Shown here one piece after another: positions 10,329-22,205 of a DNA stretch of 64,000 nt; position 1 is the stretch's first letter, and every line of letters starts with the position of its first letter. The DNA lies in the NCBI GenBank assembly GCA_030278955.1, contig JAOANR010000011.1, positions 49,401,417 to 49,465,416 on the forward strand, read 5' to 3'. The notes below the pieces were generated by a model. The model was not told where the DNA came from. It saw only the letters and a list, made by a program, of their open reading frames with translations, and searched no databases. The translations under genes and the position numbers were made by a program. The stretch is from Hygrophila difformis. Its lineage: Eukaryota > Streptophyta > Magnoliopsida > Lamiales > Acanthaceae.

Positions 10329-13300
10329 ATGATGCACATGGAGCTTGCCAGAACCATATTTGGGGCTGTCGGTGAGTTTTTTTTTATTATTTAAATTCAT
10401 TGTTTTTTTTTTTAGATGAAAACACCAGACCTTGTTTCCATTGATGTTCATGTCTCGTCTAAAGTGGAGAGAATTGCATTTTGGACATGACCTCATGTAA
10501 AAGTAGTTCTCTTTACATATCCAGATATACATATTTGCACTCACTGTGCCGTTTTTCTTCTTTCTCAAAATGATAGCAATATTTACTACACGTTACAATT
10601 GTTGGCCATTTTAACATTATCAAAAAGAAACTTCTTGCTTAGGAGCATGTCTTCCTTCTTACTTCACCAGGGTGTGTTTGCAGCCTCCTTAAACACAAAC
10701 TCGAATGTTTCGTTTTTCTCTTCGAGTGTTTTAATATCTGAATCAAGGCTCTTTATCTCTCATTTTGATGGCTAATGAATTTTTTTATGAAATAGTGAGG
10801 TGTGGGTGTGTACGCGTTAATCAGGTTAACTTTTTTGACATTTACTATTTGTTTATTACAAGTCGTATACGAGTTGGAATATTTGTTTTCTCAGTTAGCT
10901 TTTTTGACGCTTACATGGGATTAATTTGAGCTTTTGGGAAACCAGTGGTGAAGTTCATATTTCACTCTGTTTTTTTTTAACAACTGCTATGACGTAGTAT
11001 TATTAAATAAATAAAATTCCAATATTTGGTTGAGAGCTACTGTTCACACAGATAATTTGACTTAAAATTTTATCATAGTTAAGTAAATTAAAATATAGCA
11101 AAGTTGTATTTTGTTAGATTCGTCTCATCGTCTAGTTTTTAAAATTGAATTTTTAGAATTTTTACTTATACCGAAGTTGAATTATTAAGGATTTAAAATG
11201 TGTATTGGACTGTGTTCACTATGGGTCCGTAGCAATTTCTAAAAGACGAAGGGAGTATTATTACTTTAAAAAAAAATTCTTTATCAAACTATTTGTATAT
11301 GTAACCAAATGGAGTCCAACTATAATTTTGAAAATATCCCATAACAACAGTTAGCTTCAGTAGTAATGTGGTTTTAACAATTTAAGCTAAATTTATATTA
11401 TTTTTAAATTTAGGCCCCTAAATTTTTAAATTATTCACTTTTACCCCATGAAGTTTTTAAGTTTTATAGTTTAGTCCTCACTTCTAATTGGGCAATTTAG
11501 TCCTCATAACATATTTATATTTTTAAAACTGAGGACCAATCTAAAAAAATTAGAAACGTTTTGGGTAAAAGTGAATAATTTAAAAGTTTATGTATTTAAA
11601 ATTGAAAATTAAATATATTTAGGACTATTTCGACTAAAATATAAAAGTTATAGGATCACTCACCCAATTCCGCTTCAGTCAAATCTATTGATAAATCCCA
11701 TTCCATTAAAGATCAATTTAATTGAGAAAAGGAACTAATAAAACCATAATTTTTTTAAAAAGAAATTATTGTTTACTTTATAATAAATAATATAATATCA
11801 GTGAACAAGTTTTTTGGAAAGCAATGAACTCAATTAGAACACAGAAATTGAAGTTGGGGATTTCTGACATCCCACAAATAGCAACAACAAAAGCAATGGA
11901 CAAATGCAAACCCCATGAATAGTAGGCACCCACAATTGCACCAAACTATACTTTCCACAGCCAACAAAACATAAATCCATGTAGAAATACAAACTACTTT
12001 CCATTTTCTTTCTCCATGTTATTGTATTCAACAACAAACAGTCACAGAAATTAACAATAATGCATAAGAGACTTGAAACATATTGCCTCAATGAGTGAAG
12101 ATTCTAGAAAGGAAGGGGAGACAATCAATAAGTGAAAATGGACTCAACTATATTTGATACACTATTTTTTCATTTTAAAGTTTCAGGTTGTAAGGATAGA
12201 TTACACAGTGATCACACTAGTTTTTTTCTTTACAATGTAGAAACATCAATGCAATAATTTAAAGCATAGATTACTATATGTTTAAGAATTTGATGTGATT
12301 TATGTTAGGAACATTCTTCAACTTTACACCTTATTACCACTGTGAAAGCAATTTGACTTTTATTTAAAACATAAATTTTGTCCTGATAAAAAGAAAGCCC
12401 ACAAATAAACCATTTTGATTAAAATTCTACACAACTTTCCTTGTCCTAAGATTGGAAAAAAAATGCCAATATAAAAACTTTTTCATCAAGCTTTTTCATC
12501 TTTTGTTTTAAGTGCTTAAAATCTTCTCCATATTTCAGGTCGTGCCTTTCAAATTCTTTAAACTCATCTTTGCAATGCCTGAGTTCACTATACTTCACAA
12601 ACATTTGAAAAGACAACACTTTGTCATTTATAGCGACTTTAGGATTTTCCAAAACGGCAAGAAAAAACATGGACAAAAGAAATGATATAAGAAGTATACA
12701 GATGGGAAGGGCAATGAGGGCTAGCCAGCATAAACTTTAAATTGCAAACCACTTGTCTTTTCATAGACTTCATGTGCAAGGTTTCAAGCCCTGTTAATGA
12801 AAACTAACAAATGTGATCAAAATCTAAACTAACAAATGTGATCAAAATCTGATTGCCTAACTTGTTTAAAGTTTCACTCATGTTTCAAAGCTATTATTAT
12901 AAAACTGCACCTCCAAGCATATAGTCTTCTGATTTGTTTTTCTTTGTGATATGTGTTCCATAATTTGTTGTTATTTTTTTTTTTTTAAAAAATACAACTT
13001 TGTTGTTCTTTTAAGTGTATATGGTGCTGTGGTTTTTCTTTTGATTGTTGTGCTGTGGTCTAGAATTATGATGCTATTTTTATGTCTAATACATAGTTAA
13101 GGGGAATTACTGAATTGATTTCTATCTTTTTTGTAGGCGATTTTACTGGAGTATTGCTCGTATTCTCTGCACTGTAATAATTCATTTCTGTTATCACTTC
13201 ACTTATCGAGCATTTCGATTAGTAAATATAGTTGGATATTGTATGATATATATTTATATATAAATCATTGTTTTAAAACTGCAGGCCTACATTTTGCACG

Positions 13301-14526
13301 GTTATAAACATAGGAAATACCCAAGGGTTCCAACCGTATCCATATTTAGCTGCAACACTCAACTATATGTCATGGATACTTTATAGTTCAAGGTGGATTC
13401 ATCCTAACCATTTGATCCTGATTATAAGTTCAGTTGGGCTTGCAGTGAACGTTCTTTACCTGATTGTGTTTCTTGTCTTCACCCATAGGCAAAGATACCG
13501 GGTAATCAATCACTCACCTTATTATTATTTATTCTTTTTGTAAAAAAATAAAGAACAAAAATTATTACATACTAACAAAACCTTTTATATCATTGTAGTA
13601 TATAATTGTTGGTGTTCTTGTCGTGGAATGTTGTTTGGCTGGAATGATCATAGGGCTCACTGTGAACAAAACGGCCACGACAAAAGCCACAGTTGTGGGG
13701 ATTTTGTGCCTCATAACTGGCATTCTTATGTATGCTGCTCCGTTATCTATCATGGTAAGTGTTAATTATCAGTATTTGTTTTTATAGAAACTGTAGAGTT
13801 TGATAGATTCTTACTTATTTATAATTTTTAGAATCCATTTATATCTATAAAGAATTAAAATCCATACACTTTTGAATTACTATAAAATTTTTGTAACTTT
13901 TTAAAATATGTATCAAATACCTCTAGATTTTTAAAGACTTTTTCAAATATGTATTGAATACCTCCAAAAAAATCTTAGAGTCTGGATGTACCCTCCTTAA
14001 CTTGATTGCTTCTCAATTCTAATGTAATTACTCAATTTTGACAGTGTACAGTGTGCAGCACAAAAAGTACTGATTTTTTGCCATTCTGGCCTAGCCTATT
14101 GGGTTTTATTAACTCAATTGTCTGGACCATTTATGCATTACTTGGAAAGATTGATATTTTTATTGCTGTAAGTCTTCATTTACTTTATTATTACTATTAC
14201 TTACGTTTTTTTTTTTTTTTAATTTAATCATTTACTAATCCAATTATTTATTGTTATTATAGTTATCAAGTGGAGCAGGAATCTTATTCGGGTTTGTGCA
14301 GCTTAGTGCACACATTTTGTTTCGCCCTACCCCAAACCAAAATGTGGCAGCTGACCCAGCACACCAAAATGTGGCAACCGACCCTGAAAATCAAAATGTG
14401 GTAGCTGACATAGCTGACCAAAATGTGGCAACTGATCCAGCAGAGTTGGAGCCAGCTGATCCAGCAGACCAGCCAGCTGATCCAGCAGACCAAAATTCAG
14501 AAAATGCTGGAGAAAATGCTGGATGA
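10329..14526 (+). CDS. SWEET: SWEET sugar transporter, clade II-like, with a repeat-bearing tail
   Basis: This encodes a SWEET (MtN3/saliva) facilitator, a seven-helix membrane protein that moves sugars down their gradient. Six exons with GT-AG borders join into 279 codons: 10329-10371, 13137-13173, 13285-13501, 13599-13754, 14045-14167 and 14263-14526. Intron 1 is long (2765 bp). The start (MMHMELARTIFGAVG) keeps the ARTxxGxxG opening of clade II. Two MtN3 repeats are visible: helices 1-3 up to about residue 99 and helices 5-7 after about residue 115. Substrate-path residues survive: N in LNYMSW and in FINSIVW, and prolines in FQPYPYL, YAAPLSIM and DFLPFW. The first conserved proline is replaced (FSALPTF instead of the usual SPxPTF). 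The C-tail carries 9-residue repeats. Clade II members usually prefer hexoses; substrate here is inferred. A second SWEET follows 4.4 kb downstream. Confidence 0.88.
10984..11258. mobile_element. Degenerate Stowaway-like MITE in SWEET intron 1
   Basis: It contains the internal phrases shared by the Stowaway-like copies (TATCATAGTTAAGT, TTGTTAGATTCGTCT in inverse orientation) and ends near GACGAAGGGAGTA. The left end is decayed. Confidence 0.5.
11260..13136. other. Remainder of SWEET intron 1
   Basis: AT-rich intron sequence. A stretch at about 11975-12045 is shared with 7158-7218 upstream. A minus-strand frame at 12446-12676 has no recognisable family and is not called a gene. Confidence 0.5.
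14338..14505 (+). repeat. 27-bp tandem repeats coding the SWEET tail
   Basis: The last exon holds four imperfect 27-bp units encoding QNVAADPAH, QNVATDPEN, QNVVADIAD and QNVATDPAE, then shorter ADPADQP units. The reading frame is kept through all units. Confidence 0.85.
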
Positions 14527-16653
14527 TGAACAGGTTCATTTCCATCTTATTTCTTATTACAAGCATTTCTTATTTCTTCACGTGTCTTCTGGTGTTAATT
14601 AATGTTACCAACTCATGAAGAGTTATGTGATCTTTATTAACTGTATAGTGTTGAGTAGCGACTTTGAGTATAAGATGCCAATGTTGTATAGTAGCTGTGG
14701 GTTTAGGAATTGTGAATTGTTTGGTAAAATATACATGATGAGTGTGAAATGTTTAAGTGTAGTTTGAGGACTTGTAAACCTTTGAACTTTGATCTATTAA
14801 GTTAAAAAGAAATGCAAATAGTCTAGCTTGAGAATAAATGGAACATGTTGGTTTTGGATTAATATGTGTGTTGTAAGTCACAGTAAAACTTTATTTTTAC
14901 TGAAAAGTTTGTGCTAGCCTATCAATTGACAATTTGCTCTATTGGTTTTATAGATGCCTGGAAGGTGCAGATCACTCTTCAACGAAAAAACACAAGAAAT
15001 TGGATACGGAAATCCGAGATGTGAAGGTGGCATTTTAGAGAGGGAAATGAATTTGGGGAACACTTGACATGGATGGCCCATACTTCTTATCTTTTTCTTT
15101 GATTAGGATTTTCGTGATTTGACTTTGTTGTTTGATTTGAACATCCATAATGAATTAATGATCCATGGCAACACTCAAATATTAAAAGAAATGAAATAGG
15201 TAGAGATTGGAAGTTTCCATGCTTATGTTGATTGTTAAAAAAAGAACTGAATGCATCTGGTAATATTTTGTTTTTTCCATTTATATTGACAAAAAATTCC
15301 CATTCACAAAATTGCCCAGTGACCAATTCTCAAAAGCAATCCCAGGGAGAAATGCTTGATAAGGCACAGAAAATCAAGTCTGGAGGAAATTTCATATTCA
15401 CTACACCAGAGAGACAACACCAAAGGTTGTCTAACTATATGCATAATTCCAGAATTCTCACAAGATTCCCAACACAAGGGTACATGAATAAAAGCAAATT
15501 TCAACAGCCTCAATTTAGTTCTGGCCATAAACAACATTAATTCCATATTATATAGTAAAAATAATATGCACAGAACGAGTAGACATAGCATCCGGCTCGA
15601 ACATATTAATCATACTGATCCAAGTCTCAGGAAGCTTTTTGGGCCAGCACACTCCCTCCACAAGGAAAAATATTTCCTGCAAATTCAGTGACTCATGATA
15701 AACCATGCTACCTAAAATTCCCAACAAAGCATTATGATTGCCAGAAAGTAGGAACACGGAATACTACAACATGAAACATCAAAGTTCAACTAATAATGCA
15801 GAACACAAAACCCAGCGGAAAATGTACTAGCAAAAGCAAACAGAGAAAAGAAATAAAACTGCATTGACACATATAACAAAATCACTGACTCTTCAAGCCA
15901 TCAACAAGCAATCAACATAAACTGCACTGACACAAAAACAAAGCTGAAGATTTAATAACTCTTCAGTTCACTCAGAATTTGTTTGATGTAGTTGATTTTG
16001 CAGCAGTCCAAAAAAGTTTCTTCAATTCAGCACCCCCGTAGGCGGCATTTTGGAAATTGACCAGGAGATGTCTTGCATAAAACATGATGAAGTCATACAT
16101 ATGGATATTAAAACAAAGTCAGATAGGATGAATAGCAATTAATAATTTTTAAAAGCAAAGACATATGGCTGTGCATATCTGGAAGAAATTGCACAAAGTC
16201 AGCTGTGAATTCAAAAATTGCATAAAGATATTGCTGTATGTATGTCAAGTTTTTCTGTATATCCTTTATGAACATTGAGGGATTAAAATTGACCAGAGAA
16301 CACATCTATGATAAAAATAAAATAGAAAGATTTGATCTTTTCTTCTTAGATCTCTATTGTTGCTTCATAAGTTCTGTTATTTTAGAGAGCTTTGAAATAT
16401 TATCCTTTTCCCCAATGATGGGGCAGTGGGGCTCAATTTTCCAACCTACTGTAATGCTTACATTGATCCTTAAACAAACTTTAGAAATGAATTGCAGATA
16501 CAGAAACTATGTTTTAACTAACAGATGTTAAAATTTATGCAATACTTTCCCAGAAACTAGAAACTATGCAGCCAGGAAGGAGGATACTTTAAAGATACGG
16601 ACACACTTGTTAAAATTCAACATATAATGTTATAAGAATGCAGGAATGACTTA
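14527..16653. other. 3' region of SWEET 1 and unassigned sequence
   Basis: A possible 3'-UTR intron could run from a donor-like ACAG|GT at about 14532 to an acceptor-like TTATAG just before 14954. On the minus strand, TTTGCAG|GAAATATTTTTCC at about 15679 resembles an acceptor followed by an open stretch to about 15548. This could belong with the exon-like segment at 16655-17090. None of the small frames here matches a family I know. Confidence 0.35.
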
Positions 16654-16654
16654 C

Positions 16655-17090
16655 CTGTATTCAGCCCCCGGGAACTCTTGTCTAATCGTCTAATTCGGCT
16701 TGTCGGAGGGGGAAAATCCCGAAAAGGAAAAAAATTTACCATAATCCGGAGGGGGGAAATCATTCTCCTCTTGGGGCCTTAACGTCGACCCAATCTTTTC
16801 CCATTGCAGCCAGCTTCTTGACGGAATTGAAAAGCTTTATTCCGAGGCGTGGTGGCGTGCGAGCTTTTCTCGGGAAAGAGGAACAATTTTCACAGAGGCG
16901 TCCGAATTGGAGGTCTGGGTGGGGGCGCCATGCGAACTGGAGGTCTGGGGTAGCAATGGCGTGCGAAATGGAGGCTGGAGCTTATGCGTATCGGGAAGAA
17001 TGGTTTTGGGGTATTCGAACATAGGGAAGAAGGAAGTCGGGAAGAAGTAAGAAGGGATGTGTGATTTGGAGTTGGGTTCAAGCTCTAGAC
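16655..17090 (-). other. Exon-like GC-richer segment with splice donor (minus strand)
   Basis: On the minus strand, a GC-richer block ends in GCTGAATACAG|GTAAGTC at 16655/16654, a near-perfect donor. It also contains coding-like stretches (FPPPDYGKFFSFSGF then SPSDKPN and, after an in-frame TAG, TIRQEFPGAEY). The composition contrasts with AT-rich flanks. I do not recognise the family. It could be a non-coding first exon, a gene remnant or a fragment carried by a transposon. Confidence 0.35.
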
Positions 17091-17099
17091 CCATAATCA

Positions 17100-18172
17100 C
17101 AATGCACTTTAGGGTCGGGTTGACTATTTTATTGGCATATTTTAATACTCCTTACTCCTTAGAATAGAATAGGTGGCCATTAATTAGGTCACCTATTCAA
17201 TTTATAATAGTATGTTTTTTGTCAGTTTTGTTGCTGGCAATATTATTGCCAGCAGGTACAGACATGGCTAAAAATGATGTCCACGCTATGAAAAATAATG
17301 TTTACTTAATGAAAAATGAAGTTGCCCATTTTATAATATTTTATCATTTTTTCATACGCACACATCATTTCACACAGACATCATTTTTCATTGTTCTGAC
17401 ATCATTTTTCTATACATAGTCATCATTCCATATTGCTTGTATATACTGTTGACAGTACACAAGCCACACCCGTTTTTTGTTATTGTATGTGAGGCTAAAT
17501 GGGTCAATCCGTGCTCCTCTGTCCGGAAGCTGGCCATTAATTAGGTCTCATCAATTGAATATTGGTTAATAGTTAATACTATTGTTTAATCAACTAGTAA
17601 GTAATCATTTGTGTGATTTGGGCTCCCACACACCTTTGCCGACACATGAGTGTCACTGTTTACAAAAAAAAAAAACTAATAAGTTATCCGTTGAGACTCG
17701 ACGGACATAATTATATATTTTATATAACATATATACTTATATATTATAAAGTAGTAATAAAGTATATTTTGAATAATAAAAAAAGGTGTAATGATTTTAT
17801 ATATATTCGAAAGAGAATATATATGATAATATAATTTAATTATTTTTAAAATTAACCAAGAAATCATATCATATCGTCTTCTTTAAGTTACCCTTTCTTT
17901 CTTTTGGGAATCAACTCATTCCTAAATTCACTTCAAATTGCACATACATTTTGGCAATTGTTGGTGAGTATTTGCTTTCAAATTTGTTTGAACTATCTAC
18001 TTTGGTCATGCAAAGCTCGTTTTAAGATTTTGTTGAGTTTGGAGGAAGAAATTTGCATATGCGGATATTTGCTAAGGAGTTGGTTTATTGTGTGATTTAA
18101 CTGAGAATATTTCTTCTATCCACTCAATCAACACATTACTATGTGTATCTCAATTTATTTTGATTTTATAAA

Positions 18173-18215
<43 letters not shown>

Positions 18216-18430
18216 GTTATTATTTTATCTTTTAAGGTTTTGATAAAGATTTGCAATTCCAATTATTCAAATTATATGATGCGCAAAAAGAAAATTATTC
18301 AAATTATATATTCATACAATCTAAACAAATCTATTAAAAATCGATCCAAATATATGGAGTATACATTAGTATAAACTTTGTTATATAAATTTACTAGTTC
18401 AATTATTCAAAACATCCCAAGAATTCTGAG
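17100..18430. other. Intergenic, AT-rich
   Basis: No gene recognised. A small hairpin (TGCTGGCAA, loop TATTA, TTGCCAGCA) lies at about 17231-17253. The phrase GGCCATTAATTAGGTC occurs at about 17176 and 17533, suggesting repeat remnants. Confidence 0.4.
18173..18221. repeat. (TTA)n microsatellite
   Basis: About 15 near-perfect TTA units. Confidence 0.95.
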
Positions 18431-18855
18431 ATTTATTTGTAAAATAGTAATAAATTTATCGGTGGGTTCGGAAATACCCGAGAATCGAATCTGAAAAATT
18501 GGATGCGGAACTGACCCGTTGCCATCGCTAAGGACGGCAATGGGTCTACGTCAGACCCGGAGCCGAACTAGGAAGCGATCCAAACCCGACACATTTCCAT
18601 CCGCATTTACCCGAAAACGGACCAAATACAAATAAATTGGGACAGCACAATTATCATACTATATCATATATATAGAAATATAGAAATAGAAATAAAAATA
18701 AAACAATCTAATGTTCATTTTTTTTTTGGCCGATTTTTCAATAAAATATAAATAATTGGGGATACAAATATAGATTACAAAGCAAATTATTCAAAAACTT
18801 AAAAATCTAATCTAACAAGAACTTTTAATTGGATACTTTTATGTGCAGTCTGCAC

Positions 18856-18863
18856 TATAAATA
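18856..18863 (+). promoter_or_regulatory. TATA box of SWEET 2
   Basis: TATAAATA lies 107 bp upstream of the start codon. It is conserved as TATATATAAATA and TATAAATA in the duplicated promoter copies near 23803 and 24166. Confidence 0.75.
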
Positions 18864-18961
18864 CTTGATTATACCTACCGGCTTCTTCCCCTCTTCATTG
18901 ATTTCATTCCGATTTTCCTCGAGCCAACGTACAGCTTCGATTTCTTTGCTGCCGACTTATT

Positions 18962-18970
18962 ATGCGATAA
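18962..18970 (+). promoter_or_regulatory. Two-codon upstream ORF overlapping the SWEET 2 start
   Basis: ATG CGA TAA runs directly into the main ATG, sharing its A (TAATG). The corresponding bases in the duplicated leader copies (23936 and 24292) are TTGCGCCAATC, so the minimal uORF is specific to this gene. Stop-start overlap could allow re-initiation; this is inference. Confidence 0.6.
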
Positions 18971-20312
18971 TGCAAATTCCGATTCAAGACTATTTGGTGT
19001 TTGTAGGTACAATTAATTATATATTGTGATGTGTTTTGTTTATTTTATTTTTCATGGATGATCTAGTTGTTATTAATTAATTCAGTTATCACGTCTCATT
19101 CTCATATTACTATTAAAAACTTGCTCATATAAAGGGACAATATTGAGAAAGTTTGAGAACGAATGAATCCACTAATTAATTGTATTGAGACAATTTGATC
19201 ACCGGGAACTGTTGCTCCCAACATTTTTAGAATCTGATAAATTGGTAAATTGGGGGTTGGTAAGTTGTCACATGAGATCTATTGTTTCACATATATGCGA
19301 ATTTTCACTATTTTTCTATTTTTTTATTTTTTATTTTTCTGTAGGGAATGTCACTACATTAGTTCTCTTTTTCTCCCCGTGGTAATATTTCTTCATTCTC
19401 TTTATCTCTTCAATTATAATACATTATTTTCATAATTATAGTTGGATATTGTATGTGTGGCATAAATTATGCTGAATCTTTCTTTTGAAATTTTAGCCCA
19501 ACATTTTGGAGGATTATGAAAAAGAAAGACACGGAGGAGTTTCACCCATATCCTTACTTGGCCACTATAATCAATTGCGTTATGTGGATCTTCTATGGCT
19601 TACCATTTGTTCATCCACATAGCACTCTTGTGATCATAATCAACTCTGTTGGCCTCTTTCTGCATACCTGTTATCTTTTTATATTTTTTTATTATACATG
19701 CCTACAGTATCGGTGGCACATTCTCATTATCATTTATATCGCCAACATGTTGTTGTCCCCCATCATTGGGATCATATTGGCTTTAGCCAAAACGCATGCA
19801 AAAAGGTCCTTGGTTATGGAGATTTTCTGCATTATATTTGGAATCATTATGTATGGTTCCCCTTTATCTATTATTGTAAGTGCCAACTGCTCACTCATAT
19901 ATATATATATGAATGTTGTTTTAAATAATCAAATACTATATCCATTCTAATGCACGTGGCTATCTCAATTCACAGGGACACATAATCAAAACAAAGAGTG
20001 TTGAATTCTTGCCCTTCTGGCTTTGCCTAGCTGGTTTCTGCAATAGTATTATTGGGGCTGCTTCTGCTTTTCTTGTGTTGGACCCTTACCTTTCTGTAAG
20101 TCTGTTTCACCCATTCACTGGTTATTTTTATCTCATTCATTATTTACTTGTTTTAACGTGTGAACTACAGTAGTATAATGTTTAAATTGTCATTGTAGAT
20201 CTTACATGGAGTTGGAGCAATATCGGGCCTCATCCAACTATATACATACTCATATTTCTCTTACCTAAAGAAGGTTGCAGACCAAAACGATACCAAGCTA
20301 GTGGAGTTCTAG
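18970..20312 (+). CDS. SWEET: SWEET sugar transporter, clade II
   Basis: Five exons with GT-AG borders give 228 residues: 18970-19006, 19345-19381, 19497-19875, 19976-20095 and 20199-20312. Exon 3 starts PTFWRIMKKKDTEEF, then HPYPYLATIINCVMWIFYGL and PFVHPHS. These are hallmark clade II SWEET motifs. The second repeat has IIMYGSPLSII, IIKTKSVEFLPFW and FCNSIIGAA. The four conserved prolines (SPCPTF, HPYP, GSPLS, FLPFW) and both pore asparagines (INCVMW, FCNSII) are present, so it should transport sugars, probably hexoses, across plasma membrane or tonoplast. The N-terminus (MQIPIQDYLVFVG) is short and the tail is only about 20 residues. The intron that splits the linker in SWEET 1 (after its residue 99) is absent here. 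It is in tandem with SWEET 1 and a broken third copy. Confidence 0.9.
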
Positions 20313-21219
20313 AACACCAAGTATATAATGCATATTAGCTTCTCACCTTCTGGACATGAAGGGGGTATATAGCAATAAACTATTAGTTGTTAGTTGTTTT
20401 ATGTATAAAAAAAACCCATAATTATGAATTTATCCCATATTATATTATTCTTGTAATTTAAATTCGACATATAGATATATATATATATCATAGATTTAGC
20501 TTTTGTGTGGATTTCATGGCATGAATTGAGCTTAATCTTATAATAACTGAATACAGAAAATTTTGAACTCATTTGATAGGCACGAGGATTTCTTGGCATA
20601 AAATTGAACTTGTAATTAATATGTGTGGCTTATAACTGAACATGCAGAAAGGATCAAAATTTTGAACTCACTTGATTAGTATGAAGGTGGAAACATAGTG
20701 CGTTTGGTTATTTTTCTTTTAATTTATTTCAATTCCGTCCTAATTTTATTTTGCCTCATTCGGTCCTCTAAGTTCACCTATTTTTCTAAGTCTTTCTTAA
20801 TTCACTATATTCCTATAAATTAGCACAATAAACATATTGTGGGATCAACAGAACCCGTACAATATTCAAAATAAATTGTGTTTTGTTAATTTATAGGATT
20901 AAATTGAATTATGAAAGATTGGACAAAAATTAGTATACTTAGAGGACCGAATAAGGCAAAATAAAATTTTAGGACAAAATTGGAATACAAAAAACAATTT
21001 TTTTAAAAAAAGGTCCAAATGTGTTATATTTCCTTATGGAAGGTTTCGCGGCATGCAATCCAACTTATATTATGTGTTGTTTACACCTGAACATAGAGAA
21101 TGATCAAACTTTTGAACTCATTTGACAATGATGATTTTTTTTTTTTATCGTTCTATCTTTTTTGTATACTCTCAATTTGTGCACTTGTATTTAAGCACTG
21201 GCAGCAGACATATAATTAT
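20313..21219. other. 3' flank of SWEET 2 and decayed repeats
   Basis: No gene. The phrases around 20710-20990 (AATTCCGTCCTAATTTTATTTTGCC and its inverse near 20950) are inverted relative to each other, suggesting an eroded inverted-repeat element of about 300 bp. Confidence 0.4.
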
Positions 21220-21271
21220 TGGGAAAAAAAATTCCATTGGTCCCATAAATTTTCCGAATTTCGATTTCAAT

Positions 21272-21310
<39 letters not shown>

Positions 21311-21908
21311 AGGAAAGATGGTTTTATTCCATAGAGTAGTTTAAAATTGGAATAGTACCAGGTTACAAACCAAACTGAGAAATAGACCAATGAGGAGAGA
21401 CAGGTCCATCAAAATCCTAACAGCGAAAGTAACGTACAGAACAAAAGCACAAGCTGCTAAACAAAAATGAGCAAAAGTGAGCATCTACACCTTCCAATTC
21501 CATGTTTGTGACAGGTTTCCAGAGCTCCACACAGTCAAGTCAAGTAATGCAAGCAGCATCAGCACACCTAGTTACCACAGCATCAAGAGTTTGCAGCAGC
21601 ATCAATCCTATATTAATTTGATTAACATAATCAGTCCATTATTTATGTTAATTTTTGCATAATCCGTCTCAAACCCCCTTAATGACGCTTCTTTGCTAAC
21701 TTGGCGCAGGATTATGCACAGTAATCATATTGCCTACTGCCACATCAGCATAATCATGCGCCACATTAGCAAAAGAACGTCATTAAGGGGGTTCGGGACG
21801 GATTATGCAAAAATTAGCATAAATAATGGACTGATTGTGTTAACCAAATTAATATGGAACTGAAATTGAAATTTGAGAAATTTATGGGACCAACGGGTTT
21901 TTTTTCCC
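21220..21908. mobile_element. Fold-back/Mutator-type element
   Basis: A 9-bp duplication TATAATTAT (21211-21219, 21909-21917) flanks ends that are inverted copies: GGGAAAAAAA then TTGGTCCCATAAATTT on the left, and the inverse on the right. A second inverted pair (about 21617-21700 and 21770-21850, containing AATGGACTGATT and GGATTATGCAAAAATTA) forms a long stem. A (TA)n run and a non-matching insert (about 21309-21600) lie in the left part. Confidence 0.75.
21273..21308. repeat. (TA)n microsatellite
   Basis: A perfect TA run inside the fold-back element. Confidence 0.95.
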
Positions 21909-21999
21909 TATAATTATGTGTAGTTTGATTAATTAAATGAATTGAATTGGACTATCTTTTCAAGTTTTTTTTTTCTCCTAGCCCCATGAGGGCTGTCAA

Positions 22000-22205
22000 T
22001 GTAACAACCCTACCCCGGGCTGGGCCTGCAGACCGTACACCCCAACCCCTCCCCATGTGTGCGTCCAGGCCTCCCGCCAAGCACCCCATGGTGGGTTGTT
22101 GGGAGTGGGATTTGATCCCTAGACCTCCCCTTTAACAACCCCCTAAAGGTAAGGTTGTTAACCATGTGGGCTGCAGCAGGCCCAGCCCGGGGTAGGGTTG
22201 TTACA
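22000..22205. mobile_element. 206-bp element with TG...CA ends, long TIRs and 5-bp TSD
   Basis: It starts TGTAACAACCCTACCCCGGG and ends with the inverse (...GGTAGGGTTGTTACA), with inverted ends of about 30 bp. It is flanked by GTCAA (21995-21999, 22206-22210). A TG...CA frame with a 5-bp duplication is LTR-like (a solo LTR of a tiny TRIM), but long perfect inverted ends are DNA-transposon-like. There is no coding capacity. Confidence 0.75.

Noticed and set aside
10125..10394. Three overlapping frames ahead of SWEET 1
   Set aside because: A pyrimidine-rich leader gives open frames by composition. The SWEET start at 10329 is supported by splicing and homology.
15232..15591. Opposing frames of 102 (+) and 95 (-) codons
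   Set aside because: No family recognised, they overlap on both strands, and splice evidence is weak. Mentioned only as unassigned sequence.
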